In this document: positions 16,420 through 29,548 of the stretch, in pieces | Layout: each line of letters starts with the position of its first letter | Numbering within the stretch: position 1 is the first letter of the stretch | Source of the DNA: JBMNFI01 sp050949225 | GTDB lineage: Bacteria > Bacillota > Dehalobacteriia > UBA4068 | Length of the DNA: 64,000 nucleotides | Reading direction: 5' to 3' | Assembly (NCBI GenBank): GCA_050949225.1 | Contig: JBMNFI010000001.1 | Coordinates: 806,001 to 870,000 of the forward strand | The notes under the pieces: generated by a model | Databases searched by the model: none | The model's input: the letters and a program-made list of their open reading frames with translations, nothing else | Told to the model about the DNA's origin: nothing | Position numbers and translations under genes: made by a program

Positions 16420-17475
16420 TCATTCCTCCTTTATCTTTTTTAAAGTTTTTCTGATTAAATCTGCTCTTTCCCAGTCTCTTTGAACCGGTGAAAGCTCTTT
16501 TTGACACTTTTGCCCAATAAAATTCGGTTGACAAGAAAGCATCAGTTCATTAAGCTTTGGTGCATCTATATTGTTGATAATACCCATACAGCTGCCCAAT
16601 CTTAAAAGCGAAATCTTTTCCATCATCTCACAGGTACTGATACTTCTGGCATTAGTCAAAATACCATAAGCCCGCCAAACACTATCATATAATTCCATGG
16701 CAGATTGCTGCTGCAGAATCCTGCGGCTTTGTTTTTCCTTTTCAATCATTTGCTCTGCAACTGATTGCAAATAGTTAATAATCTCTATTTCTTTTTTGCC
16801 CAAAGTTATCTGGTTAGACAATTGAAACAAATCACCTAAACCTTGTGTCTTTTCACCGTAAACCCCTCGTACAACCAGTCCCAAACGAGCCATATTATCA
16901 AAAACCTCTGCTGCTTTTTGAGTCATGACCAAAGCAGGCAAGTGTAACATTACCGAGGCTCTTAATCCGCTGCCTAAATTAGTGGGACAAGTCGTCAAAT
17001 AACCCAATTTTTCATCAAAAGCATAAGATAATACCTCTCCTAAGCAGTCATCGACCTGATCTGCCAAGCTCCAGGATTCAACTAATTGTTCCCCCGGCAA
17101 AAAACATTGAATGCGTAAATGATCCTCTTCATTAAACATAATAGAAACAGCTTCATCATGACGAATAGCCACAGCCGTAGAAATTCTTTGCTCTAACAAA
17201 AGAGGGCTGATCAAATGTTTTTCCAACAAAACTCCTCTTTGGACTGCCGTTAAGTCACTCAGACGATAAAAAGAATATGGCTGACCGGTCTTACGGCTAA
17301 GTTCTTTTACAGCCTCTTCTCCTTCATTCAACAGGCTTTGAGCTTGCTGATCGTTCATCAAATGGGAAAAACATCTGTCTGATAGATTACGTGCCAGACG
17401 TATACGACTGCTTACCGCCACCTCATCAAGCCCGGTAGTCCATTTACTTCGTGGCATAAACAATAAATCAGACAT
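16420..17475 (-). CDS. mcsB: Protein arginine kinase McsB
   Basis: 351 residues, phosphagen-kinase fold. The signature SSRIRLARNL near residue 24, the ATP-binding region NLGSGLRASVMLHLPAL and the C-terminal RDWERADLIRKTL are recognisable. McsB phosphorylates Arg on CtsR and on damaged proteins, marking them for ClpCP. ATG 17475 overlaps the mcsA stop by 8 bp; frames upstream are the mcsA gene read out of phase, so longer starts are rejected. Confidence 0.93.
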   Translation of the reverse strand: MSDLLFMPRSKWTTGLDEVAVSSRIRLARNLSDRCFSHLMNDQQAQSLLNEGEEAVKELSRKTGQPYSFYRLSDLTAVQRGVLLEKHLISPLLLEQRISTAVAIRHDEAVSIMFNEEDHLRIQCFLPGEQLVESWSLADQVDDCLGEVLSYAFDEKLGYLTTCPTNLGSGLRASVMLHLPALVMTQKAAEVFDNMARLGLVVRGVYGEKTQGLGDLFQLSNQITLGKKEIEIINYLQSVAEQMIEKEKQSRRILQQQSAMELYDSVWRAYGILTNARSISTCEMMEKISLLRLGSCMGIINNIDAPKLNELMLSCQPNFIGQKCQKELSPVQRDWERADLIRKTLKKIKEE

Positions 17476-17983
17476 TCGCATCACCCGCCTTCTGCTCCAG
17501 GTTCTTGATGCGATCACGCAGAATAGCTGCCTCTTCGAAGTTTTCCAGCCTGACCCACTCGGCCATTTGGCGACGCAAATCATTTATAAGAACCTGCATA
17601 TCAGTAGATTTTTGCTGATTACCGGCAGAAGATAAGGGGGTTTTCCCCACATGCCGTTCAGCTGCCTGTATTTTTCCGAGTATTTGCTGTAATTGGCTGG
17701 AAAAAACCTGGTAACAAGTTGCACAACCAAAGTTACCCTTACTAGCTAATTGACGATAAGTCAAACCGCAATTAGGACAGAGAAGTTCACGAAGTTGACT
17801 CTCCGGCTTTTCTTTAGCAAAAAAACCGGAAAAAAACTTATCCAAAGCCAAGTCCGGATTAACATCAAAGTGATGCCTTTTTGCTGCACAAATATCACAT
17901 AAATGCTCTTCTGTTTTTTGACCGTTTTCCATAATTGTAATATGCGTTGTTGCCGTACGTTTTTGACATTCTGTGCATAACAT
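17468..17983 (-). CDS. mcsA: McsA, activator of McsB
   Basis: 171 residues. Three CxxC pairs plus one more (CTECQKR, LCDICAA, LCPNCG, CATCY) form zinc sites, and a C-terminal UVR motif (ENFEEAAILRDRIKNLEQK) ends the protein. McsA activates the McsB kinase. The family start MLCTECQKR (ATG 17983) is chosen; ATG 17992 is an alternative closer to AAAGGG. It follows ctsR with one base between. Confidence 0.92.
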   Translation of the reverse strand: MLCTECQKRTATTHITIMENGQKTEEHLCDICAAKRHHFDVNPDLALDKFFSGFFAKEKPESQLRELLCPNCGLTYRQLASKGNFGCATCYQVFSSQLQQILGKIQAAERHVGKTPLSSAGNQQKSTDMQVLINDLRRQMAEWVRLENFEEAAILRDRIKNLEQKAGDANV

Positions 17984-17984
17984 C

Positions 17985-18467
17985 CTAATCATCACCCTTT
18001 TCAAAATCTTGTCTTAAAATACTAACTAAAACGGACTGTAACAGATGGCCTCGCAATAAATCAGGCTCTTTAAAATAGTTTTTCAAAACTGAAGCATCTA
18101 AAACTGCCTTGACTAACATCGCCTCCCGCTTAGTCAAAAATTCTTCTTCGACCAGCCTGTCTACCAAACCTTGACCGGCTTGCTGCGAAACAGGCCGACC
18201 GACAATAGTATTAATCGCCTCACTTAGCCCGCGATCCGGATCAATGGATAATCTGATAATACGCAAATACCCACCGCCGCCGCGTCTGCTTTCAATATGA
18301 TAACCTTGATCATTCGTGAAGCGAGTTTCCAAGACATAATTGATTTGTGAAGGAACACACATAAATATTTCCGCTAAGTCAGCTCTTTTTAATTCCAAAA
18401 CACCGCTCTCATTTTTATCTAACAGCTTTTTTATATATCGTTCAATTTGATCTGTTAATGTGCTCAC
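17985..18467 (-). CDS. ctsR: Transcriptional repressor CtsR
   Basis: 160-residue class III heat-shock repressor. N-terminal winged HTH with the glycine-rich wing SRRGGGGYLRIIRL, which is the heat-sensing tetraglycine loop in Bacillus CtsR. The GTG at 18467 is 8 bases after AGAGG and gives the family-like start MSTLTDQIERY; the GTG at 18476 overlaps the ribosome site. First gene of ctsR-mcsA-mcsB-clpC. Heptad GGTCA-type boxes lie just downstream of its promoter, consistent with autoregulation. Confidence 0.94.
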   Translation of the reverse strand: MSTLTDQIERYIKKLLDKNESGVLELKRADLAEIFMCVPSQINYVLETRFTNDQGYHIESRRGGGGYLRIIRLSIDPDRGLSEAINTIVGRPVSQQAGQGLVDRLVEEEFLTKREAMLVKAVLDASVLKNYFKEPDLLRGHLLQSVLVSILRQDFEKGDD

Positions 18468-18514
18468 AACTCTCACCTCTAGTACGAATAGTTTTAATTA
18501 TTATCAAAATACTT

Positions 18515-18556
18515 TGTGACCAAAGCTGACCTTTTGATGTTTCTTGACCTTTGATT
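18515..18556 (-). promoter_or_regulatory. Probable CtsR operator
   Basis: On the minus strand two GGTCA heptads spaced by TTT occur at 18515-18531 (GGTCAGC-TTT-GGTCACA), and a second tandem pair AATCAAA-GGTCAAG at 18544-18556. Both resemble the known CtsR consensus RGTCAAA-NAN-RGTCAAA. They sit between the -10 and the ctsR start, where binding would block transcription. Confidence 0.7.
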
Positions 18557-18558
18557 AA

Positions 18559-18586
18559 ATTATAACACACTCATCAAATATTTCAA
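18559..18586 (-). promoter_or_regulatory. Promoter of ctsR-mcsA-mcsB-clpC
   Basis: TTGAAA (18581-18586), 16-bp spacer, TATAAT (18559-18564) on the minus strand, immediately upstream of the CtsR-like heptads. Confidence 0.75.
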
Positions 18587-18971
18587 GTAGTAAAAAAAGA
18601 GTTTTCTGATTATTTTTAACTGTTTGTCAACATCGACGAAGCAATAAACTGCCAAAGCTCATTTATTTAAGCTTATTCTCCTTTAATCACTCTTTTTCTT
18701 GCGAAAACAATATCAAATAAAGACCAGATCCTCTGGGCCTTTCTCAGTAAAAATCACCGTCTGTAACAAAGCTTTAAGTACCGCCCTAGTAAAGTTATGT
18801 ATATTATGCTTTGAAAAAATCTTCCTTAGGCATAAATAGGAACCTCGACAAACTAAGCAAATTTAAAGATCCAACGAGTCCTTATAATTCATCTAAATAA
18901 TTTTTGCAAGCAATGTGGAAAAATGGATGGAAATTATAAGATGAAGAAATATCATAGATAAATACTTAATA
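18587..18971. other. Intergenic, no gene recognised
   Basis: AT-rich stretch between the ctsR promoter and the terminators after the rRNA operon. I see no convincing ORF, tRNA or known RNA element in it. Confidence 0.5.
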
Positions 18972-18999
18972 AAAAAAGAGAGCACTAAGCTCTCTTTTT
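18972..18999. terminator. Intrinsic terminator, bidirectional
   Basis: GAGAGC/GCTCTC stem with ACTAA loop, flanked by A6 and T5 runs, so it can act on both strands. On the minus strand it is a second terminator 220 bp after the tRNA-Asn terminator. Confidence 0.8.
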
Positions 19000-19220
19000 G
19001 TCTATCTATTTACTTTAAGGTTTACTAATTTATACTTGCATAAACTTTATCGCTTTGAGGATATCGTGACTTACTCAAAATATGACAAAAAAGATAAAAA
19101 CAGCCGCAAAAGTTCCTTATCTCTTTATGATTAATATTTTCTGTTTTAGACAAAAAAGCTCTTTCTATTCCACCCGCATTGCAGATAATTTTTATTGCAG
19201 ATATTTTTTGATGAAAAATA

Positions 19221-19252
19221 AAAAAGAGAACCGAGGACTCAGTTCTCTTTTT
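19221..19252 (-). terminator. Terminator of the rRNA operon
   Basis: AAAAAGAGAAC and GTTCTCTTTTT form an 11-bp stem right after the tRNA-Asn CCA end, with T5 on the minus strand. Confidence 0.88.
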
Positions 19253-19327
19253 GGCTCCCCGAGCTGGACTCGAACCAGCAACCCTGCGGTTAACAGCCGC
19301 ATGCTCTACCTATTGAGCTATCGAGGA
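19252..19327 (-). tRNA. tRNA-Asn (GTT)
   Basis: 76-nt tRNA, encoded CCA, anticodon GTT in the loop CTGTTAA, acceptor TCCTCGA/TCGGGGA. It is the last gene of the rRNA operon, 10 bp after 5S. Confidence 0.95.
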
Positions 19328-19337
19328 ATAAACTTAC

Positions 19338-19455
19338 TCCTGGCAATGACCTACTCTCCCAAGGGCTCGCGCCCCCAGTACCCTTGGCGCAGAAGAGCTT
19401 AACTACTGTGTTCGGTATGGGAACAGGTGTGACCTCTTCGCCGTAATCACCAGGA
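19338..19455 (-). rRNA. rrf: 5S rRNA
   Basis: About 118 nt. The 5' end CCTGGTGATTACGG pairs with the 3' end TCATTGCCAGG, and the conserved loop CCGAACACAG is present. Exact ends are estimates. Confidence 0.93.
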
Positions 19456-19593
19456 AACTTTTTTACTTATCTTAATCTTTCTGTCTTAACTATTTTCAGT
19501 TAAAGTATTTTGGCAATCCCTGCCTCAATTAGTATAACCCATATCACTATTTTTAGCAATATGATCAAATCTTTAAAAACTACATAGTGAATT

Positions 19594-22684
<3,091 letters not shown>

Positions 22685-22862
22685 TCTTGATAAATTTCTA
22701 TTCCGTTTATCTTTTCTATCTCTTGCTCGCTTACTTAGTAATTTCTGTAATACCTGATTCCTATACTCTTCTTCTCAAAAAATATAGTAACCAGCTACCT
22801 CATCACTTTCGCTTGCGCTTCACTATGCAGTTTTCAAAGATCTGAGCCATACAAAATGGCAT

Positions 22863-22938
22863 TGGTGGAGATGAGCGGGATCGAACCGCTGGCCTCCTGC
22901 TTGCAAGGCAGGCGCTCTCCCAGCTGAGCTACACCCCC
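22863..22938 (-). tRNA. tRNA-Ala (TGC)
   Basis: 76-nt tRNA with encoded CCA, anticodon TGC in CTTGCAA, acceptor GGGGGTG. Located in the 16S-23S spacer. Confidence 0.95.
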
Positions 22939-22993
22939 ATATAGTTTACGTGTATCATTTTTTAGACAAAAATACCGTTTAACGGCAAAATAA

Positions 22994-23070
<77 letters not shown>

Positions 23071-23355
23071 CAACACTATACAAAAGCCCAAAAACTTAAA
23101 AAAGAAGTCTCTGGGAACTAAACAGTAAACTGAGCCATTAATCGACCTAGGAAATATCCATATTCCTTACCACCAACTTAGTATAACTATGTCATCACCT
23201 TCTGCATAATCCCTAACATACCTGAGTATGCCTACGGTTTACGCCTCGGCTCTTACTTGTTTTACTTGTCGCCAGTAGGAATATCTGAGCGATTATACAG
23301 ACTATGTCAACAATCTGTCAATACACTCAACAGCTCTTAAACGCCGGGATGTGCT

Positions 23356-24948
<1,593 letters not shown>

Positions 24949-25130
24949 ATCATATCCTCTACTAAAAGAGGCTATCTTACAAAATCAGAGTCCTGTTTGG
25001 CTCTTTACTTTTGTTTCTCAAAAATTATTCTCAGTTAAATAAAGAAATTTAACCAAGGGACATATTGCTTTTTTGGCTTGTTACTGTTCAGTTCTCAAAG
25101 ACCTCCGCCCCTTCTGCGGGACGCTAAATT

Positions 25131-25159
25131 ATAATATCACTTTTGTCAGCGACTGTCAA
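25131..25159 (-). promoter_or_regulatory. rRNA operon promoter P2
   Basis: TTGACA (25154-25159), 17-bp spacer, TATTAT (25131-25136) on the minus strand, about 185 bp before the 16S 5' end. A boxA-like leader, GAGAACTGAACAGTAAC, follows. Confidence 0.8.
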
Positions 25160-25231
25160 GATTTTCTTTTGCTTTTTCTTTCTTAAAATTGCCTGCCCTT
25201 GACTGCCTTTTTCTTACAAGCAACGTTAAAT

Positions 25232-25260
25232 ATACTAACATATCTATTATCTCATGTCAA
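25232..25260 (-). promoter_or_regulatory. rRNA operon promoter P1
   Basis: TTGACA (25255-25260), 17-bp spacer, TAGTAT (25232-25237), 101 bp upstream of P2. Tandem promoters are usual for rrn operons. P1 starts only 28 bp after the preceding kor operon stop codon. Confidence 0.7.
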
Positions 25261-25287
25261 TATCTTTTGGACTTTTTTATTTCTGAT

Positions 25288-25554
25288 TTATTTAACTACT
25301 TTGATCGCACAATCCGGGCAAAAAGACTGACAAATACCACACCCTGTACAAAACCGCTCATCCTCACATGGCTTTACAACAGGGGTACCGTAAAGCCCCA
25401 GATTCTCACTAAACTGTAAAACTTGGACAGGACATTTAATAATGCATAAACCACAGCCTTTGCAATATTTAGGAAAAAGATAAAACTCTATCTGTTTTTC
25501 TTTGCCCACTTGATCCAATAAAGCCTCTTGAGCATACTTTTCATCATAACTCAT
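25288..25554 (-). CDS. 2-oxoacid:ferredoxin oxidoreductase, ferredoxin (delta) subunit
   Basis: 88 residues with two 4Fe-4S motifs, CKGCGLCIIKCP and CTGCGICQSFCP, the bacterial-type dicluster ferredoxin that carries electrons from the thiamine-diphosphate centre to external ferredoxin. ATG follows AAGGATGG. Last gene of the kor-type operon. Its sequence order (delta, gamma, beta, alpha from low to high coordinate) means it is transcribed last, directly before the rRNA promoters, and I see no terminator in between. Confidence 0.9.
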   Translation of the reverse strand: MSYDEKYAQEALLDQVGKEKQIEFYLFPKYCKGCGLCIIKCPVQVLQFSENLGLYGTPVVKPCEDERFCTGCGICQSFCPDCAIKVVK

Positions 25555-25610
25555 AATCTTACCATCCTTATAGTATATGTAGTTTATTCAATAAGCATTA
25601 GATCCGTGCC

Positions 25611-26177
25611 TTAATCCACGAAAGCTGCCCCCATTTCCAAAGCTTTAAGATTCATTTCTTTTAAAGAAGGATCTTTCTCAAACTTATGCTGCAGTTTATG
25701 AATAAGAGCCTCTTTCAATTCATCGAGCGTCACTATCTCGGTCAAAGCAGCCACTACTCCCATAATCAAAACATTAAACACTCTCGGAGTTAACTCTCGC
25801 TGCACCACCTCATGAGCCGGTATAGAATAAATCTTCATAACATTTTTCGGAATTTCTGTTTTTTCAGGCTGAGCATCAATTGTACTATCGTATATATAGG
25901 TAGTATTCTGGTCAACATATTGGGTCGTGCGACAGACCGCTCGACCGGATAATGCCACTACAATATCAGCCTTACTAAACTTCAATGAACTAATAGTATC
26001 ATCACTTATCTGAATAAAAGCCACGGAGACACCTCCCCGCTGTTCAACACCAAAGTTAGGGATATATAAGGCCTGTTTGCCGCGATTATAGGCCGCCTCG
26101 GTCAAAATATTGGCTACTGATTGCACGCCTTGTCCGCCTTCGCCGGCCAAAACTATTTTAATTGGCTTTTCAGTCAT
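25611..26177 (-). CDS. 2-oxoacid:ferredoxin oxidoreductase, gamma subunit
   Basis: 188 residues. The conserved N-terminal loop AGEGGQGVQSVANILTEAA and EQRGGVSVAFIQI are typical of KorC/PorG-type gamma subunits. The ATG overlaps the beta-subunit stop as TAATG, indicating translational coupling. The gamma subunit helps bind CoA in the oxidative decarboxylation of 2-oxoacids to acyl-CoA. Confidence 0.92.
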   Translation of the reverse strand: MTEKPIKIVLAGEGGQGVQSVANILTEAAYNRGKQALYIPNFGVEQRGGVSVAFIQISDDTISSLKFSKADIVVALSGRAVCRTTQYVDQNTTYIYDSTIDAQPEKTEIPKNVMKIYSIPAHEVVQRELTPRVFNVLIMGVVAALTEIVTLDELKEALIHKLQHKFEKDPSLKEMNLKALEMGAAFVD

Positions 26178-26950
26178 TATTTACCCACCTCATTTACTTG
26201 ACCGGTAAATTCGCCCTGCTGATAAAACTCGGTCATTTCCCCCTCCAAAAAACGCCATGTTTCGGCATTATTGGTACGCCAATTGGTGGGGCAGGTGGCC
26301 AAGGCCTCCACAAAGGAAAAACCTTTATCCTCCAGCTGCGTCAAGATGGCCTTTTTGAGCTGTTTTTTCAGCTTATTCAGATCAGCCACGCTCCCACGTG
26401 CCGAATATGAGCCATCAGGCACGATAGAAGCCACCATTTCCGGCCCTTTAATCGGGCAGCCATGGGCTTTAATCTCACGACCATAGGGAGTGGTCTCAGT
26501 TTTTTGCCCGATTAGTGATGTCGGCGACATTTGTCCGCCCGTCATCGCATAGTTGGTATTATTGGCTAAAATAACCGTAATACGCTCGGCCCTGGTGGCT
26601 GCATTGACTAAATGATGTGCGCCAATAGCATATCCTCCTCCATCACCCATATAAGCAATACAGACCATCTCCGGTCTGGCCCTTTTAATTCCCGTCGCCA
26701 CAGGCGTAGCCCGTCCATGATGCGTTTGAATGGAGTCAACATTAAATAAATCCAGAGCCAATAAAGAACAACCAATATCGCATACAAAAACTACTCTCTC
26801 TTGAATGTTCAAATCATCGATAACTTCACCAAGCATTTTTAGGATCAAGCCATGACCGCAACCGGGACAAAATTTATGCGCCTTGGTTTCGGGTCTCCAG
26901 GATCGAGGCAGAGCCGGGACACTCAACACCTTTTTAGTTTTCGTCTTCAT
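26177..26950 (-). CDS. 2-oxoacid:ferredoxin oxidoreductase, beta subunit (TPP-binding)
   Basis: 257 residues. CPGCGHG provides the conserved N-terminal motif, CDIGCSLLALDLF and YMGDGGGYAIGAHHLVNA form the thiamine-diphosphate/Mg site, ending in ILANNTNYAMTGGQ. Closest in style to 2-oxoglutarate or branched-chain 2-oxoacid (Kor/Vor) enzymes rather than pyruvate. Follows alpha by 12 bp. Confidence 0.92.
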   Translation of the reverse strand: MKTKTKKVLSVPALPRSWRPETKAHKFCPGCGHGLILKMLGEVIDDLNIQERVVFVCDIGCSLLALDLFNVDSIQTHHGRATPVATGIKRARPEMVCIAYMGDGGGYAIGAHHLVNAATRAERITVILANNTNYAMTGGQMSPTSLIGQKTETTPYGREIKAHGCPIKGPEMVASIVPDGSYSARGSVADLNKLKKQLKKAILTQLEDKGFSFVEALATCPTNWRTNNAETWRFLEGEMTEFYQQGEFTGQVNEVGK

Positions 26951-26962
26951 TTATTTCCACTC

Positions 26963-28069
26963 CTAGTATTTTAAAGATTTTACTTTAGCAACTAATTCCT
27001 CGGTGGTAATCCCCTCACCGGGCTTAAAAAATCTTTCCAGCGGTGTTCTGCAACCATAAATACCTTGTGTCACAATTTTCTCCAGCTGACCCAAAGCCGA
27101 CTCGGCCACTAAAATTACTTTGGCAGTATCAGCCAGCGGCCGCAAGGCCTTGCCGGCAAAGGGACGCACGGTAATTGGACGAAAATGTCCAACCTTAATG
27201 CCTTGCGCCCTTAGCTCCTTAACTGCAGCCTGCGCCGCACGGGTAACCACACCATGGGCAACAATTACTATCTCCGGCTCATCATCAGTAGCAAATGTTT
27301 GATATTCCACTACCTGAGGTATAATCTTTTGGTAGGATCTATCTAGCTCCTGAACCACGGCAAAAAGCTCTTCTTCCGTATTATAAGTGTTGCAGCAGTG
27401 CTCAGGATCTCTATCCCTTCCCGGTGTGCCCGGTTTACCAACAAAAGGCTCCGTTGGACAAAGGGTCATGCCCCTGGCGGCGGGATCATACATGGTGACC
27501 GGTTCACGCATTTTCGCTTGATAACCATCACCTAAAATAAAGGTGGGGAAACGATGCTTCCAGGCGACATCAAAAGCCTTGATTGTATAATCAAACAGCT
27601 CCTGATGATTACAAGTAGAATAAACAATCCGCAATCCCTCGCCGTTACCTCCATAACAGGTCATGGTGGTTTCCTGTTGAGAATAGATAACCGTAGCCGT
27701 AGATGGTCCTCCACGCTGCTGTACCACCAAAACCACAGGCAGACGCATCATCTCTGCCATACACATAGATTCCTGCATCAACATTGTTCCCGGACCACTG
27801 GTGCCGGAAAAAGCCCTTTTGCCGGCAAAGATCCCCCCTAAAGTAGCAAATCCGGCAGATGTTTCATCCTCAGTCTGCAGAAAATCTTTGCCGAATTTAG
27901 GAGCTAAACGTGTCCAGTAATGCATAATCTCATTTTGCGGGGTAATGGGATAACCGTACATTATATCGGCGCCAGCCGCTAAAGCGGCCCAGGCCACCGT
28001 TTCATTACCGGTAACAAAAGCCCTTTTTTCCCCTTGTATAGGCATAGGTTTATCTATGTTTTGTACCAC
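26963..28069 (-). CDS. 2-oxoacid:ferredoxin oxidoreductase, alpha subunit
   Basis: 368 residues. Contains the pyrimidine-binding region YGYPITPQNEIMHYW and TSGPGTMLMQESMCMAEMM, then the transketolase C-terminal-like domain. Starts with GTG 28069, 7 bases after AAGGGG. First subunit gene of the operon; together the four subunits convert a 2-oxoacid plus CoA to acyl-CoA, CO2 and reduced ferredoxin, or run in reverse. Substrate cannot be told from sequence; 2-oxoglutarate or 2-oxoisovalerate are the likeliest. Confidence 0.9.
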   Translation of the reverse strand: MVQNIDKPMPIQGEKRAFVTGNETVAWAALAAGADIMYGYPITPQNEIMHYWTRLAPKFGKDFLQTEDETSAGFATLGGIFAGKRAFSGTSGPGTMLMQESMCMAEMMRLPVVLVVQQRGGPSTATVIYSQQETTMTCYGGNGEGLRIVYSTCNHQELFDYTIKAFDVAWKHRFPTFILGDGYQAKMREPVTMYDPAARGMTLCPTEPFVGKPGTPGRDRDPEHCCNTYNTEEELFAVVQELDRSYQKIIPQVVEYQTFATDDEPEIVIVAHGVVTRAAQAAVKELRAQGIKVGHFRPITVRPFAGKALRPLADTAKVILVAESALGQLEKIVTQGIYGCRTPLERFFKPGEGITTEELVAKVKSLKY

Positions 28070-28121
28070 TGTAATTCCCCTTTCAGCAATATATAAACTA
28101 CATGCTACATGAAAACTATCT

Positions 28122-28789
28122 TTACCAGAAACCGGTCGGCAAAAAACGCTCCAAAATACGCAGCTCGATCGCTTCTTTTACTGCAAATGTAGGATATTTT
28201 TCCATAAAATCCTTGCTGACGGCAACCGCCCTGATAGGCAAATTTAAAACCTTGGCAGCCTGTTGCGTTTTTTTAAACCGTTCCATACTATTTCAGGTGT
28301 GGTTTCCCGATCCAAATGAGTGTTAGCGATTAAACCATCAAGCCTGCCCAGTCCTTGAGCATATTCTACCAATAAGTCTACGCTGTAAATAAGGGGTCGA
28401 GAAAAATTAGCCACCAAAAGTATTTCTAAATCCGGATCCCTATCAGCACCCTCTATTAAGTTAAGCACCCGGGATCCTCCCACCCCATAACCAATATCAA
28501 AAATAAGATCACTATCCAGCCTTAGGCTCCAGCGGGCCGCCGGCAAGATAGTTTGCCCCGATTCCCCTAAACCCCTGGTTTCCGAGGTTTGCCAAGCCAG
28601 AACCTTAACCCCCCGGGCTCTCAGTTCATCCTGCAGCGAACGCAAGGTGTAACAGGGCTCCACTAAATCAAGGTCAACCACAGTAACCTTATGTCCGCTA
28701 TTTGCCAAAGCTATAGCTCTATTAACCGCCAGCTCACTTTTGCCGGAGGCATATTCTCCTACATAGGCTTCTACAATTCTTTTTTTCAT
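28122..28789 (-). CDS. P-loop ATPase (CobQ/MinD-like), interrupted by a frameshift
   Basis: The reading frame from ATG 28789 shows Walker A GEYASGKSELA and VVDLDLVEP, like small CobQ/ParA-type ATPases or GTPases. It stops early at 28244 after 181 residues. Stepping back one base in the A7 run (T7 at 28268-28274 on the plus strand) opens a frame that continues KTQQAAKVLNLPIRAVAV and ends LERFLPTGFW at 28122, giving about 222 residues with sensible sequence. So this is either a sequencing or assembly indel, a real frameshift mutation, or slippage at A7. It lies 52 bp upstream of the kor alpha subunit on the same strand and probably belongs to that operon. Function unknown. Confidence 0.75.
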
Positions 28790-28816
28790 CTGTTCATTTC
28801 TTTATACTATTAAATA

Positions 28817-28844
28817 ATGCGAAAGGCCACTTGGCCTTTCGCAT
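28817..28844. repeat. Strong hairpin upstream of the P-loop ATPase gene
   Basis: TGCGAAAGGCCA and its exact complement with a 2-nt centre, an extended 13-bp palindrome. On the minus strand it is followed by TTATTTAATAG, a weak T tract. It lies 28 bp before the ATPase start and could be an attenuator or terminator within the leader. Confidence 0.55.
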
Positions 28845-28861
28845 ATACAACAGTTCTGTTT

Positions 28862-29149
28862 CTAGACCCTCTCAGTTATTTGATAGTTTTCGAAAATACT
28901 TTTATTAATAATAACAATACCACCGGCTGCATTAAGGTCGGCGGCATTAGTATCAATAAATGGAAATTTAGTCAACAGCTGGTTAAAGACGTCTGCACAG
29001 AAACAAAAACTTTTTTTCACAGCAAAAAAACACTCCGGAAAGTTAACTTCATTATAGGTGCAAAATAATAAGAGAGAAAACATTCCCTCTGACATAATCC
29101 TATTATTCATGAGTGCAGAAAGCGTAACAACCATCAATAGATTCATCAT
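28862..29149 (-). CDS. Hypothetical small protein (doubtful)
   Basis: A 95-codon frame that follows a good minus-strand promoter (29188-29216) and an AAGG element just before its ATGs. I do not recognise it. The N-terminus is hydrophobic (MMNLLMVVTLSALM) and the middle has several Cys. An overlapping plus-strand frame of 83 codons (28817-29068) is equally unrecognised, so the region may simply be an untranslated leader of the kor-type operon. Confidence 0.25.
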   Translation of the reverse strand: MMNLLMVVTLSALMNNRIMSEGMFSLLLFCTYNEVNFPECFFAVKKSFCFCADVFNQLLTKFPFIDTNAADLNAAGGIVIINKSIFENYQITERV

Positions 29150-29187
29150 CCTTATTTAATCACTAACGTATAATCGTTTATGAAAAC

Positions 29188-29216
29188 ATTATACCAAGCA
29201 ATCATAGATTTTTCAA
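29188..29216 (-). promoter_or_regulatory. Promoter directed toward the kor operon
   Basis: TTGAAA (29211-29216), 17-bp spacer, TATAAT (29188-29193) on the minus strand. It would give a leader of nearly 400 nt before the P-loop ATPase gene, containing the 28817-28844 hairpin. Confidence 0.65.
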
Positions 29217-29247
29217 CAAAAAAACACAATTTTTTATTTATTGACTC

Positions 29248-29277
29248 TTGACTTTAGCTAGATGTATCATATATACT
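29248..29277 (+). promoter_or_regulatory. Promoter of carB leader
   Basis: TTGACT (29248-29253), 18-bp spacer, TATACT (29272-29277). A second TTGACT is at 29241. Divergent from the promoter at 29188-29216. The predicted start near 29285 gives a leader of about 265 nt before carB. Confidence 0.6.
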
Positions 29278-29323
29278 ATATTTTAAAGATCAAGAGAATA
29301 AATACCTTTACAGGAAACAGATT

Positions 29324-29464
29324 ATGATAAAAACCACCTGCAAGACAGCCAGAGCAAATAACCTGTATCAATGCGTTTATGATGATAAAGTAAGCGCTGA
29401 TTTATTGCTTTTCTCTCATGATATTGCTTTTAATAAATTACATAGATGTTTTATTTTTTCTTAA
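29324..29464 (+). CDS. Putative 46-residue leader peptide upstream of carB
   Basis: ATG 29324 follows AGGAAACAG and opens a 46-codon frame (MIKTTCKTARANNLYQ...) ending in TAA at 29462-29464, one base before the terminator stem begins. The last 25 bases before the stop are almost all T (TTTTATTTTTTC). The layout resembles transcription attenuation by a translated leader. The peptide is not a known family; being translated is inference. Confidence 0.4.
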   Translation: MIKTTCKTARANNLYQCVYDDKVSADLLLFSHDIAFNKLHRCFIFS

Positions 29465-29493
29465 AAGGAAGGCTATCTAGCCTCCTTTTTTTT
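29465..29493 (+). terminator. Intrinsic terminator (possible attenuator) before carB
   Basis: AAGGA-A-GGCTA pairs with TAGCC-TCCTT, followed by T8. It lies about 180 nt into the predicted transcript and 55 nt before the carB ATG, so it can stop transcripts before carB unless prevented. Confidence 0.75.
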
Positions 29494-29548
29494 GGGGATT
29501 TTGATCTTTCAAGATCATGATGTTTATAGATTACAAGGAGTGAAATAC

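Noticed and set aside
16420..17583. 387-codon version of mcsB
   Set aside because: The extra N-terminal codons are mcsA read in another frame; the family-like start at 17475 overlaps the mcsA stop by 8 bp.
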